Assembly (NCBI RefSeq): GCF_003663825.1
Contig: NZ_RCCC01000001.1
Coordinates: 1,930,501-1,994,500 of the forward strand
DNA length: 64,000 bases
Reading direction: 5' to 3'
From: Acidovorax sp. 106
GTDB taxonomy: Bacteria > Pseudomonadota > Gammaproteobacteria > Burkholderiales > Burkholderiaceae_C
Shown one piece after another: positions 7,696-16,245 of this stretch. Under the pieces are notes generated by a model. It had not been told where the DNA came from, made no database searches, and saw only the letters and a list, made by a program, of their open reading frames with translations. The position numbers were made by a program, and so were the translations under genes. Every line of letters starts with the position of its first letter. The first letter of the stretch is position 1.

Positions 7696-9858
7696 TCAGA
7701 ATGCCACTTGCACGCCCGCCACCACTTGGCGGCCCAGACCTGGAATCACCGTCAGGTTGCCCCACGAGGCGGTGTAGTAGGTCTTGTCGAACAGGTTTTG
7801 CACGTCCAGCGTCAGGCGCGTGCGCTTGTCGATTTGCCAGTAGCTGGTGATGCGCGCCGTGGTGTAGGCGGGCAGGCGGTAGGCGTCGGTGGCAGTGCCT
7901 GTGCGCTCGCCCACATGCACCAGCCCACCGCCAATGCCGTAGCGACCGCCCCAGGGGGCTTGGTCTTCGCGGATGGCGAACAGCCCGGCGCTGACGCGGG
8001 GCACGTTCAGCAGGCGCTTTCCCAGCAGCGCGGCGTTGTTGTCGCGGGTGACTTCGGTGTCGGTGTAGGCCAGGTTGGCCGTCATGCGCCAGTGCGTGTC
8101 GATTTGCCCGGCCACATCCAGCTCCAGCCCCCGGCTGCGCACTTCGCCAGCGGCAATGCTGAAGTTGGCATTGGTGGGGCTGCGGGTGAGCACGTTGGTC
8201 TTGCGAATGTCGAACACCGCCACGTTGGCGTTCAGGCGCTGGTCGGGTGACTGCCACTTGGCGCCCAGCTCGAAGGCCTTGCCCTTTTGCGGATCAAACG
8301 CATTGCCTTTTTCGTCGGTGCCCGCATTGGGGCGGAACGAGCGGCCCACAGACGCGTAGACCGAGGTGTTGGCGTCGATTAGGTAAGTCAGGCCGATGCG
8401 TGGCGTGGTGGCCGAGTACGAGTTCACCTGGCGCGTGCCCGCCATCAGGTCTTGGTTGTCCTGGTGGTAGCTGTCAAAACGCACGCCCGCCAACAGCTTC
8501 CACTGGGCGCTCAGGTCGATCTGGTCTTGCGCAAACAGGCCGGTGGCGCGCAGGCGGTCATTGAGCAGGTAGCCCTGCGCCAAGGTGCTGCCGGTGACGG
8601 TGCCATACGTGGGATTGTAGATGTCGATGGGGTACTTTTGCGTGGAATAACGGATGTCCTGGCCCGAGGTCAGTCGCCACGAATCTACGCCTGCCAGCAC
8701 CGTGTGGCGCAGCGCACCGGTGGTGACCTTGCCTTCCACCTCGGCTTGCACCGAAGTGTCCCGCGAGGGCAGGGTGCGCCAGCTGTCGCTGCGCGCCAGG
8801 GTGCGGCCATCGCTGCCCAGCACGCCCAGCTGGCCCGTGCCAAAGTCCACGGCGTTGCCGTACAGCTCGGTTTCGCGGTACGACGCGCCCAAGCGAGTGC
8901 GCCAGCCGCTGCCCAGGTCATGGTCCAGCGTGATCTGGTGCGTGTCGCCATTGACATGCAGGTTGCCCCGGTCGGGCTCGCTCAGGAAGCGGTCGCGTGG
9001 CAGGGCCCCCACATTGCCGTTGACCTGCACCAGGCCCCGGTCCAGCGGGGTGCGGATGCGGATGAATTCGGCCTCGTAGTTCAGCACCGTGTTGGAGCTC
9101 AGGTTCCAGGTGATGGCCGGGGCCACCACCATCTTGCGGTTGTCCACCAGGTTCGAGCGGCTGGCGCCGTCTTCAGCCGCCACGTTCAGGCGGTAGGCCA
9201 CGTCCGTGCCCAGCGGGCCGGTGCTGTCGAGCGTGGTACGCCGATAGCCCAGGGTGCCCACCTGCACGCCCGCCTTGTTGGCGGCGGTGAACTGGGGCTT
9301 TTTGGTGACCACATTGAGCGTGCCACCGGGCTCGCTGCTGCCGTACAAGGCGGCGGCGGGGCCCTTGAGGAACTCCACGCGCTCTACGCTGGCCACGTCG
9401 CGCTGCGGGCCATAGCCCCGGTTAGAGGCAAAGCCGTTGAGCAGTTGCCCGCCATCGGTGTTGCTGAAGCCACGAATGGCGTAGTTGTCCCACGTGCCAC
9501 CAAAGTCGTTGAGGCGGGTGATGCCGCTGACAAAGTCCACCGTGTCGGCCAGGCGGCGGGCGCCCAGGTCTTGCATGAGCTGCTGGGGCACCACGCGCAC
9601 GGACTGCGGCGTTTCGATGAGCGGCGTGTCGGTGCGCGTGGCGGCGGTGTTGCGCTGCGCGCCCTGGTAGCCGCTGCTGCCCGAGGTTTCGCGCACCTGC
9701 ACTTCAGTCAAGGCGGGGCTGGCCTCGGCAGAGGCCGCAGGGGTCGCTGCCTGCTGGGCCAGGGCCGCTGTGGCGGTGAAGGCGCACAGCACCAGGCTGG
9801 CGTGGGCAATGGCCGAAAGGCGGGGATGGCGCGCAGGCCGATGGATCAGGGAGTGCAT
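7696..9858 (-). CDS. TonB-dependent siderophore receptor
   Basis: This is a 720-residue outer-membrane receptor of the FpvA/FhuA-like class. Start 9858 (MHSLIHRPARHPRL) leads into a signal peptide ending near AALAQQ at residues 35-36; upstream in-frame codons lack a hydrophobic core. A TonB-box-like LTEVQVRE is followed by the plug domain: TPQSVRVVPQQLMQD, YAIRGFSN, and VERVEFLKGPAAALYG at about 160-175. A beta-barrel fills the rest and ends in the aromatic C-terminal strand VAGVQVAF needed for Bam assembly. There are no biosynthesis, ABC uptake or sigma/anti-sigma genes nearby, so it probably takes up a foreign siderophore. I see no clear Fur box by eye. Confidence 0.92.
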   Translation of the reverse strand: MHSLIHRPARHPRLSAIAHASLVLCAFTATAALAQQAATPAASAEASPALTEVQVRETSGSSGYQGAQRNTAATRTDTPLIETPQSVRVVPQQLMQDLGARRLADTVDFVSGITRLNDFGGTWDNYAIRGFSNTDGGQLLNGFASNRGYGPQRDVASVERVEFLKGPAAALYGSSEPGGTLNVVTKKPQFTAANKAGVQVGTLGYRRTTLDSTGPLGTDVAYRLNVAAEDGASRSNLVDNRKMVVAPAITWNLSSNTVLNYEAEFIRIRTPLDRGLVQVNGNVGALPRDRFLSEPDRGNLHVNGDTHQITLDHDLGSGWRTRLGASYRETELYGNAVDFGTGQLGVLGSDGRTLARSDSWRTLPSRDTSVQAEVEGKVTTGALRHTVLAGVDSWRLTSGQDIRYSTQKYPIDIYNPTYGTVTGSTLAQGYLLNDRLRATGLFAQDQIDLSAQWKLLAGVRFDSYHQDNQDLMAGTRQVNSYSATTPRIGLTYLIDANTSVYASVGRSFRPNAGTDEKGNAFDPQKGKAFELGAKWQSPDQRLNANVAVFDIRKTNVLTRSPTNANFSIAAGEVRSRGLELDVAGQIDTHWRMTANLAYTDTEVTRDNNAALLGKRLLNVPRVSAGLFAIREDQAPWGGRYGIGGGLVHVGERTGTATDAYRLPAYTTARITSYWQIDKRTRLTLDVQNLFDKTYYTASWGNLTVIPGLGRQVVAGVQVAF

Positions 9859-10024
9859 GGTGAAGGGGCGGTGAACAGGCCCGCCGGGCAGCAAACTGCG
9901 CACCGAGGCGGGCCCAAAAAGGCAAGGGGTCGCCATTATCCATGCAAATGCAACTAATTCGTATTTGCTTTTGTTGTCTTTTGACGCTTACAGGAATGGC
10001 ACTGGCCTGGGCTGGCCCTTGGCG

Positions 10025-10963
10025 TCAGGCCTGCGCCCCAGGGGCGGTGGCCCCTTCCATCAGCGCCACAAAGCGCCGCGCCCCCAGGCCCAGGGGCCGC
10101 TCTTTGGACCACACCACGTCCACCCACAGGGCGGCGCCGTTGCTCAGGTTCTCAAACGGCATCTCCACCAGCCGGCCTGATTCGATGCGCGGCTGCACCA
10201 GTGCGCGGGGTTGCCAGCCCCAGCCCAGCCCGGCCTCGATCAGGCCCAGCGCGGCCAGGTGGTTGTCGGTGCGCCAGTGGTGGCGGGCAAACACAAAGCG
10301 CGGGTCGGTCTGCGCCAGGTCGCGGCTGGCCACCACGATCTGGCGCGTGGTGGTCAGGTGCTCCTCGCGCAGCATGGCGCGCTCGGGCGGCTCGCCCCGG
10401 GCCAGTGCCGACGCGCGTGCGCCCTGCAATACCGGGTGGTCTGGCGCCATCACGGCCACCAGGGTTTCGGTGCCCACTTCCTGAAACCCCTCGCGCCCGT
10501 CGATGCTGGGCCGCTCAAACACCAGCGCCAGCTGCGCGCGGCCACTGTGCAGCAGCGCCAGCGCATCCACCTGCGGGGCCGTCAGCACTTCCACCTGCAG
10601 CAGCGGGTACTCGTGCGCCAGCGCGGCCAGCGGCGCCGTCCAGCGCGAGGCCAGCAGCTCGGGCGCAATCGCCAGGGTCAGGCGCTCCTCCAGCCCCTGC
10701 GTCAGTGCCAGCGCCTGGGCGTTGAGCTGCTGCAGCTGCCCGGCCAGCAGCCGCGCCTGGGGCTCCAGCGCCCTTGCGGCAGCGGTGGGCCGGGGCTCAC
10801 GCCCGCTGCGGTCAAACAGCTGCACGGCCAGCTCGGCCTCCAGGTGGGCGATGGTCATGCTCACCGCTGAAGGCACCCGCGACAGCGCCCGCGCCGCGGC
10901 CGAGAACGAGCCGTGGTCCAGCGCTGCCAAGAACACCTGCACGCTGTCGGAAGAAAAGGCCAT
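10025..10963 (-). CDS. LysR-family regulator divergent from a PACE exporter
   Basis: This is a 312-residue LysR transcription factor. The N-terminal winged helix-turn-helix covers residues 1-60 (FLAALDHGSFSAAARALSRV then SAVSMTIAHLEAELAVQLFD). The effector-binding domain starts near 90 and has a typical pattern (LTLAIAPELL, LLQVEVLTAPQVDALALLHS). It is divergent from the PACE gene with 73 bp between starts, the arrangement known for AceR-AceI in Acinetobacter, where the regulator senses the exported compound. By analogy it probably activates the exporter; the inducer is unknown. Confidence 0.9.
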   Translation of the reverse strand: MAFSSDSVQVFLAALDHGSFSAAARALSRVPSAVSMTIAHLEAELAVQLFDRSGREPRPTAAARALEPQARLLAGQLQQLNAQALALTQGLEERLTLAIAPELLASRWTAPLAALAHEYPLLQVEVLTAPQVDALALLHSGRAQLALVFERPSIDGREGFQEVGTETLVAVMAPDHPVLQGARASALARGEPPERAMLREEHLTTTRQIVVASRDLAQTDPRFVFARHHWRTDNHLAALGLIEAGLGWGWQPRALVQPRIESGRLVEMPFENLSNGAALWVDVVWSKERPLGLGARRFVALMEGATAPGAQA

Positions 10964-11036
10964 GGGGTTGATCTGTCAATTAATCTGAAAGAAGCTGACT
11001 TTATATATCAGCAAGGTGCACATAAAGTACACAGCC
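10964..11036. promoter_or_regulatory. Divergent promoter and likely LysR operator
   Basis: The 73-bp gap is A/T-rich compared with its surroundings. It contains the palindrome CTGA-N9-TCAG at 10995-11011 around TTTATATA. A site of this shape between a LysR gene and its target is the expected regulator binding region. The exact -35/-10 elements cannot be assigned confidently. Confidence 0.5.
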
Positions 11037-11510
11037 ATGACTTCCAACTCCCTGATTCAACCCCTGTGGCGCAGCCTGCAAGGCCCCAAGCGCCGCGTGC
11101 TGTACGTCACCCTGTACGAACTCATCGCCATTGCCGCCGCGACGCTGGGGCTGGCGGTGCTGACGGGGCAGGGCGCCGGGCACTCGGGCGTGGTGGCGGT
11201 GGCTGCGTCGGCAGTGGCCGTGGTGTGGAACGTGGTCTTCAACTGGGCCTTTGAGCGCTGGGAGGCCCGCCAGGCGGTGCTTGGGCGTGGCATCGGCCGC
11301 CGCATAGCCCATGCCATCGGGTTTGAAGGGGGGCTTGTCTTCACGCTGGTGCCGCTGTTTGCCTGGTGGTTCAACGTGAGCCTGTGGCAGGCCTTTGTGA
11401 TGGACCTGGCGCTCATCGTCTTCTTCCTTTGCTACACCTTTGTCTTCAATTGGGTGTTTGACCGGGTGTTTGGCCTGCCCGCATCGGCCATGGGGCATGC
11501 GGCGGCCTGA
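11037..11510 (+). CDS. PACE-family multidrug/biocide efflux transporter
   Basis: This encodes 157 residues with four transmembrane helices arranged as two tandem bacterial transmembrane pair units. The first runs RRVLYVTLYELIAIAAATLG to VWNVVFNWAFERWEAR; the second runs RRIAHAIGFEGGLVFTLVPL to VFNWVFDRVFGLP. The duplicated FNW(A/V)F(E/D)R signature and the membrane-embedded glutamate in LYELIAI match AceI-type proteins, which use proton antiport to export chlorhexidine-like biocides or short diamines. An ATG seven codons upstream is also possible; 11037 fits the start of family homology. Regulation is probably by the divergent LysR gene. Confidence 0.88.
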   Translation: MTSNSLIQPLWRSLQGPKRRVLYVTLYELIAIAAATLGLAVLTGQGAGHSGVVAVAASAVAVVWNVVFNWAFERWEARQAVLGRGIGRRIAHAIGFEGGLVFTLVPLFAWWFNVSLWQAFVMDLALIVFFLCYTFVFNWVFDRVFGLPASAMGHAAA

Positions 11511-11526
11511 CGAGGAAGGGTGTATT

Positions 11527-11590
11527 TGCTATGTTTTAGATAGCTGCTAGCGCTTTAGGGGTAGCGCTAGAGGCCTATTTGATCTAAATT
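11527..11590. repeat. Interspersed AGCGCT palindrome, copy 3
   Basis: TGCTATGTTTTAGATAGCTG leads into CTAGCGCTTTAGGGGTAGCGCTAG, then AGGCCTATTTGAT. It lies between the convergent 3' ends of the PACE exporter and the response regulator, a fitting place for a bidirectional terminator. Confidence 0.75.
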
Positions 11591-11610
11591 TCTGGCCCAA
11601 GCCTTCGAGA

Positions 11611-12555
11611 TCAAGCCTGCAAGAGCTGCCCTGCGATCGCCGCCGCAGCGGTGCGTGTTTCGACCCCCAGCTTTTCGAAGATGTGCTCCAGGTGCTTGTT
11701 CACCGTGCGCGGGCTCATGCCCAGGATGTCGGCAATGTCGCGGTTGGTCTTGCCCTTGCTGAGCCAGGACAGCACCTCGGTCTCGCGCGGGGTCAATGCC
11801 ACCTGCTGCAGGTGGCGCGGCGCAGCGGCCTCGGGGGCGGCATGGCTGAGCAGCAGCATCGACTCGGCCAGGCCGCTGGCCCCCAGGTGGCGCGCCAGCA
11901 ACTGGCGGCCATCAGCCAGTGCCAGGGTCTGCCCGCCCGTGCGCTGTGCGCGGTTGAGCCAGGCCGCCGCCGCATCGTGCGGTGCAGGCTCTGCGGCAAA
12001 GGCGGCTTCGAGCCAGCGCAGGGCCTGGGGGGATCGCCAGGCCACGCGGCCCTGGCCATCGAGCACCACCACGCCCAGCCCGGCCACATCCACCGCCTCA
12101 CGCGCCAGCCGCGTGGCCTGCGCGTTGCGCACATGGGTGGCCAGCCGTGCCAGCACCTCGGGAATGCGCAGCGGCTTGACCACATAGTCCACGCCACCGC
12201 TGGCAAAGCCTTGCAGGATTTGTTCGGTGTCTGACAGCCCCGTCATGAACACCACGGGCACATGCGACCACGGCGGTGTGGCCTTGAGCTGTCGGCACAG
12301 TGCAAAGCCGTCCATGCCGGGCATGACGGCATCGAGCAGCACACCGTCGGGCACGGTGATGTCAAAGCGCTGCAGGGCCTCCTCTGCATCGCGCGCGGCC
12401 AGCACGGCGTAGCCATCGGCGGCCAGGGCGTCGCACAGCATGCGCAGGGTGTCCAGCGCGTCGTCCACCACCAGGATCACGCGCTGCGGCGCCGGGGGGG
12501 CGGGCTGGGGGCCAGCCTCGGCCAGGGCTTGGGTTTCAGTCTCGGCGTCGGACAT
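11611..12555 (-). CDS. LuxR/NarL-type response regulator partnered with the permease-kinase
   Basis: This encodes 314 residues. The receiver domain covers 25-145, with acidic pocket D31/D32, phospho-acceptor D75 (LLDAVMPG), T105 and K127. A degenerate PAS-like segment (about 155-235, GLGVVVLDGQGRVAWRS) is unusual between receiver and effector. The LuxR helix-turn-helix is at 252-312 (LTPRETEVLSWLSKGKTNRD, then TVNKHLEHIFEKLGV). It starts 9 bp after the kinase stop codon, so the two are almost certainly co-transcribed. It probably binds the TACGT-N6-ACGTA palindrome in the divergent region and controls the urea/amide operon. The PAS-like call is weak. Confidence 0.9.
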   Translation of the reverse strand: MSDAETETQALAEAGPQPAPPAPQRVILVVDDALDTLRMLCDALAADGYAVLAARDAEEALQRFDITVPDGVLLDAVMPGMDGFALCRQLKATPPWSHVPVVFMTGLSDTEQILQGFASGGVDYVVKPLRIPEVLARLATHVRNAQATRLAREAVDVAGLGVVVLDGQGRVAWRSPQALRWLEAAFAAEPAPHDAAAAWLNRAQRTGGQTLALADGRQLLARHLGASGLAESMLLLSHAAPEAAAPRHLQQVALTPRETEVLSWLSKGKTNRDIADILGMSPRTVNKHLEHIFEKLGVETRTAAAAIAGQLLQA

Positions 12556-12564
12556 GGTGTTCTT

Positions 12565-15500
12565 TCATGCATCGACCGCTTGCACCGCACGCAGGTGTTC
12601 GGCCAGGGCTTCAAAGTCGAAACGGTCGGCGCAGGCTTGCAGCAGCGCCAGGGTGGCGGGGTGGCCTGGCAGCTCGGCCCGTGCGCGCCGCAATTGCTCA
12701 CGCAGCGCAGCCGCCTGGCCTGACCGCGCCAGGCGCGCGAGGTTTTCGCGCAGGTCGCCCGGCAGCGTGGCCAGGGTGTCGTGCGGGTCCACCGGCTCGG
12801 CGGCATTGCGTGGGGCGTGGGCCAGGGGCGTGTTGTCGCGCACCCATTCCAGCTGCAGCGCCTGCTCCAGTGCCTGCAGCAGTTCGGATTCGATCACGGG
12901 CTTGCCCACAAAGCCCTGGCACTGCTGGGCCGCCAAGCGTGAGGCTTCGTGCTCGAACAGGTTGGCTGAAACGAACACGATGGGCAGGTCATGGGCCGGC
13001 CTCAGCTCGCGCAGCAGGGCAGCGGTTTGCCAGCCATCGAGGTCGTCCATGGTGATGTCCAGCAGCACCAGGTCGGGCGGCGTTTGGCGCACGATCTCCA
13101 GGCACTCGCGGCCGCTGGCCGCCTCGCGCACCACAAAGCCCAGCGGCACCAGCAGCCCGGCGAGCAACTGGCGCTGCAGGGGCTGGTCGTCCACCACTAG
13201 CAGCGTGCGTTGCGGCGCCAGGTAGCCAATCACCGAGCGCAGCGCCGCGCGGCTGGGCGTGGTCCAGTGCGGGTCGGCGGCCATGCCGGGCAGGTACAGC
13301 CGCACGGTGAAGGTGCTGCCCCGCCCCGGCGTGCTGGTGAGTGTGAGCTGCCCGCCCATCAGCTCGGTCAGCAAATGCGTGATGGTCAAGCCCAGGCCGG
13401 TACCCGCCTCGCTGGCGCGGCGACCGGCGCTGCCGCGCTCAAACGGCACAAAGATGCGCTCCAGGTCCTGCGGCTCAATGCCAATGCCGGTGTCGACAAT
13501 TTCGATGCGCGAGACATGCTGGCGAAAGTCCATGCGCAGGCGCACCTCGCCGCGTTCGGTAAAGCGCACCGCATTGGACAGCAGGTTGATCAAAATCTGC
13601 CGCAGCCGCTTGGCGTCGGCGCGAATCCAGGCCGGCATGGTGCCCAGCGTTTCCACCACAAAGCGCAGGCCCTTGGCTTGCGCCTGCGGGCGCAGCATGG
13701 CCTCGATGTTTTCGATCAGGTCGGGCAGGGGCAGGGGCGCCAGGTCCAGCCGCAGGCGCCCCGCCTCGATGCGGGCCAGCTCCAGCGATCCATCGATCAG
13801 CGCATGCATGTGCAGGCCACTGTGCTGCATGGTCGATAGCGTTTCGCGCAGCCAGCCTTCGGCCTGCGGGTGTTTGAGCAAGATTTGCGTGTAACCCAGG
13901 ATGCTGTTGAGCGGTGAGCGCAGCTCGTGCGTCATGCCCGCCACATAGCGTGTCTTGGCCTGGCTGGCTGATTCGGCTTGGTCCTTGGCTGCCTGCAGCT
14001 CGGCGTCGGTGCGCTTGTGAGCTTCGATTTCTTGCAGCAGCAGCTGAGTCTGCCGCTCGGACTCATCTTGCGCCATGCGGCGGCTGTCAGTGCTCAGCAC
14101 CACCCACCACGCGCACACGGCCGCCAGCAAGGCCAGCAGGGCAAATACCTTGAGGAAGGGCATCTGCAGCAGGGTGGCATGCGCGGGGCTTTGCAGGCCC
14201 TCTTGCACATACACCACGCCCACCAAAAACGCCATGGCCGCGCACAGCGACACCAGCACCATGGCGTACTGCCCCACGCGAAAGTTCACCTTGATGGCCC
14301 AGCGCCGGGGCAGCAAGGCTTCCACCACGCTGCGCAACTGGTCTGCCGCGCGCGAGCCCGTCTTGCAACGGTCGTGGCAGCGCGATTCAAGCGAGCAGCA
14401 CAGCGAGCAGATGGGCGCGGCGTAGGCGGGGCAGCGCGCCATGTCTTCCGACTCAAATTGGTTTTCGCACACCGCGCAGCGCACGATCTCGCCGGGCTTC
14501 CACTCGTTGCCCGGTGTGCGCGCCAGGTAGTAGCGGCCCTGGGTCAGCCAGGCCAACAGGGGCGCCAGCGCAATCGACAGCACCAGCGCAATGAAGGGCG
14601 AAAACGCGGCCGCCTCTTCGCCCAGCAGCCCCGCATAGGCGCAGCAAGCCACCGTGGCCGCCAGCACCATGGCGCCCAGGCCCACGGGGTTGAAGTCGTA
14701 CAGGTGCGCGCGCCGAAACTCGATGCCCTTCGGTGAGAGGCCCAGCGGCTTGTTGATGACCAAGTCGGCCACCAGCGCACCCACCCAGGCAATGGCCACG
14801 TTGCTGTACACCGCCAGCACTTTTTCGAGTGCGCCAAACACGCCCAGCGTCATGAGCAGCGTGGCAATCAGCACGTTGAACACCAGCCACACCACGCGGC
14901 CAGGGTGGCTGCGGGTGATGCGGGCAAAAAAATTGGACCAGGCCAGCGAGCCCGCATACGCATTGGTGATGTTGATCTTGATCTGCGACACCACCACAAA
15001 CACCACCGTGACCGCCACTGCCAGCCCCGGCAAGCCCAGGGCCTGCATCACCTGCTGAAAGCCCGCCAGAAACATTTGTGTGGGCTCGGCAGCCCGTTGT
15101 GTGCCCACCTCGAACTGCAGCGCGGCAAACGCCAGAAAGGCCCCGCCCGCCATTTTGAGCATGCCCATGACGATCCACCCGGGGCCGGCCACCAGCACGG
15201 CACCCCACCAGCGCAGGCGGTTGGCGGCAGTGCGCTCGGGCAGAAAGCGCAAAAAGTCCACCTGCTCGCCAATCTGCACCACCAGCGAAAAAATCACCGC
15301 CGCCGCTGCACCAAACATGAGCGGGTCGAACTGGCTGCTGCCGCTCTTGAGGCCCGACAGCCCCGCAAAGTCGCGGTACAGCTGCGGCTGGGCCAGGGCA
15401 ATCCACACAAAGGGCAGCAGCAGCAAGAACAGCCACAGCGGCTGCGTCCAGGCCTGCAGGCGCGAGATCAATGTGATGCCGCGCATGGCCAAAGGCAGGA

Positions 15501-16005
15501 TGACCAGCGAAGACGCGATGTAGCACCACTCCAGCGGCCAGTCCACCACCATCTGCAGCGCCAGCGCCATGATGGCCGCCTCCAGCGCAAAGAAGATGAA
15601 GGTGAACACCGCATAGATCAGCGACGTGATGGTGGAGCCCAGGTAGCCAAAACCCGCACCGCGGGTGAGCAGGTCCATGTCCAGCCCATAGCGTGCGGCG
15701 TAGTAGGCAATGGGCAGCCCCGTCAAAAAAATCAGCAGCCCCACCGTGAGGATGGCCCACATCGCATTGCTGAAGCCGTAGTTCAGCGCAATGGCGCCGC
15801 CTATGGCTTCGAGCGCCAGGAACGACAGCGAGCCAAATGCCGTGTTGGCCACGCGGAACTCGCTCCAGCGCCGAAACGCCTTGGGCGTGTAGCGCAGCGC
15901 GTAGTCCTCCATGGTCTCGTCGGCCACCCATGCGTTGTATTCGCGCCGGAACCGGAAGATGGTTTGCGGAGCGCTGGGGGTGGCGGCGGAGGGCTGTGGT
16001 GCCAT
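12565..16005 (-). CDS. NCS1 permease fused to hybrid histidine kinase/receiver: transporter-type sensor
   Basis: This is a 1146-residue inner-membrane protein. Residues 1-490 form a full NCS1-type permease (nucleobase/hydantoin/allantoin family) with about twelve helices. Residues 510-547 hold eight cysteines (C510, C513, C525, C533, C536, C537, C543, C547) in a zinc-finger-like linker. Two more helices lie at 573-600 and 616-637, followed by a coiled coil at 645-690. The kinase has the H-box MTHELRSPLN with H693, N-box N811, G1 DTGIGI (838-843), F-box FVPFER and G2 GTGLGL (868-873). A receiver follows with D939/D940, phospho-acceptor D983, S1013 and K1035, then a 95-residue helical tail. CbrA shows the same logic with an SLC5 permease. 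The divergent operon suggests the ligand is urea, an amide or a ureide; transport activity is untested. Confidence 0.93.
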   Translation of the reverse strand: MAPQPSAATPSAPQTIFRFRREYNAWVADETMEDYALRYTPKAFRRWSEFRVANTAFGSLSFLALEAIGGAIALNYGFSNAMWAILTVGLLIFLTGLPIAYYAARYGLDMDLLTRGAGFGYLGSTITSLIYAVFTFIFFALEAAIMALALQMVVDWPLEWCYIASSLVILPLAMRGITLISRLQAWTQPLWLFLLLLPFVWIALAQPQLYRDFAGLSGLKSGSSQFDPLMFGAAAAVIFSLVVQIGEQVDFLRFLPERTAANRLRWWGAVLVAGPGWIVMGMLKMAGGAFLAFAALQFEVGTQRAAEPTQMFLAGFQQVMQALGLPGLAVAVTVVFVVVSQIKINITNAYAGSLAWSNFFARITRSHPGRVVWLVFNVLIATLLMTLGVFGALEKVLAVYSNVAIAWVGALVADLVINKPLGLSPKGIEFRRAHLYDFNPVGLGAMVLAATVACCAYAGLLGEEAAAFSPFIALVLSIALAPLLAWLTQGRYYLARTPGNEWKPGEIVRCAVCENQFESEDMARCPAYAAPICSLCCSLESRCHDRCKTGSRAADQLRSVVEALLPRRWAIKVNFRVGQYAMVLVSLCAAMAFLVGVVYVQEGLQSPAHATLLQMPFLKVFALLALLAAVCAWWVVLSTDSRRMAQDESERQTQLLLQEIEAHKRTDAELQAAKDQAESASQAKTRYVAGMTHELRSPLNSILGYTQILLKHPQAEGWLRETLSTMQHSGLHMHALIDGSLELARIEAGRLRLDLAPLPLPDLIENIEAMLRPQAQAKGLRFVVETLGTMPAWIRADAKRLRQILINLLSNAVRFTERGEVRLRMDFRQHVSRIEIVDTGIGIEPQDLERIFVPFERGSAGRRASEAGTGLGLTITHLLTELMGGQLTLTSTPGRGSTFTVRLYLPGMAADPHWTTPSRAALRSVIGYLAPQRTLLVVDDQPLQRQLLAGLLVPLGFVVREAASGRECLEIVRQTPPDLVLLDITMDDLDGWQTAALLRELRPAHDLPIVFVSANLFEHEASRLAAQQCQGFVGKPVIESELLQALEQALQLEWVRDNTPLAHAPRNAAEPVDPHDTLATLPGDLRENLARLARSGQAAALREQLRRARAELPGHPATLALLQACADRFDFEALAEHLRAVQAVDA

Positions 16006-16129
16006 GGCTGGGCTTCAAGCAAGAAGCGTTCTAGGCGCAGGGTGAGGGGTGTGGGGGGGGCGGATGTGGTGCCGTGAGTGGCCGGCTGGGTGGCGTGGGC
16101 AGCGTAGCCGCGCAGTGCGTAGGCGGGGC

Positions 16130-16145
16130 TACGTTAATTGACGTA
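16130..16145. promoter_or_regulatory. TACGT-N6-ACGTA palindrome, candidate response-regulator operator
   Basis: A perfect 5-6-5 inverted repeat, TACGT (16130-16134) and ACGTA (16141-16145), sits around TTAATTG in the 240-bp divergent region between the sensor kinase and urtA. Dimeric NarL/LuxR-type regulators bind sites of this size. It lies about 100 bp upstream of the urtA start, a position suited to activation. Confidence 0.55.
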
Positions 16146-16245
16146 TGGGCGGCACTGCGGGTTGTCCCTAACCTTCATTCCACAGCGCAACACCGCGCCT
16201 GGTTCCTGTCCCTTCATTCACCCTGATCCCGCAAGGAGCGTCACC

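Noticed and set aside
16138..16245. An earlier start for urtA that would place the TACGT palindrome inside the gene
   Set aside because: AAGGAG lies correctly before ATG 16246 and the twin-arginine signal begins there; the upstream codons are unrelated to the family.
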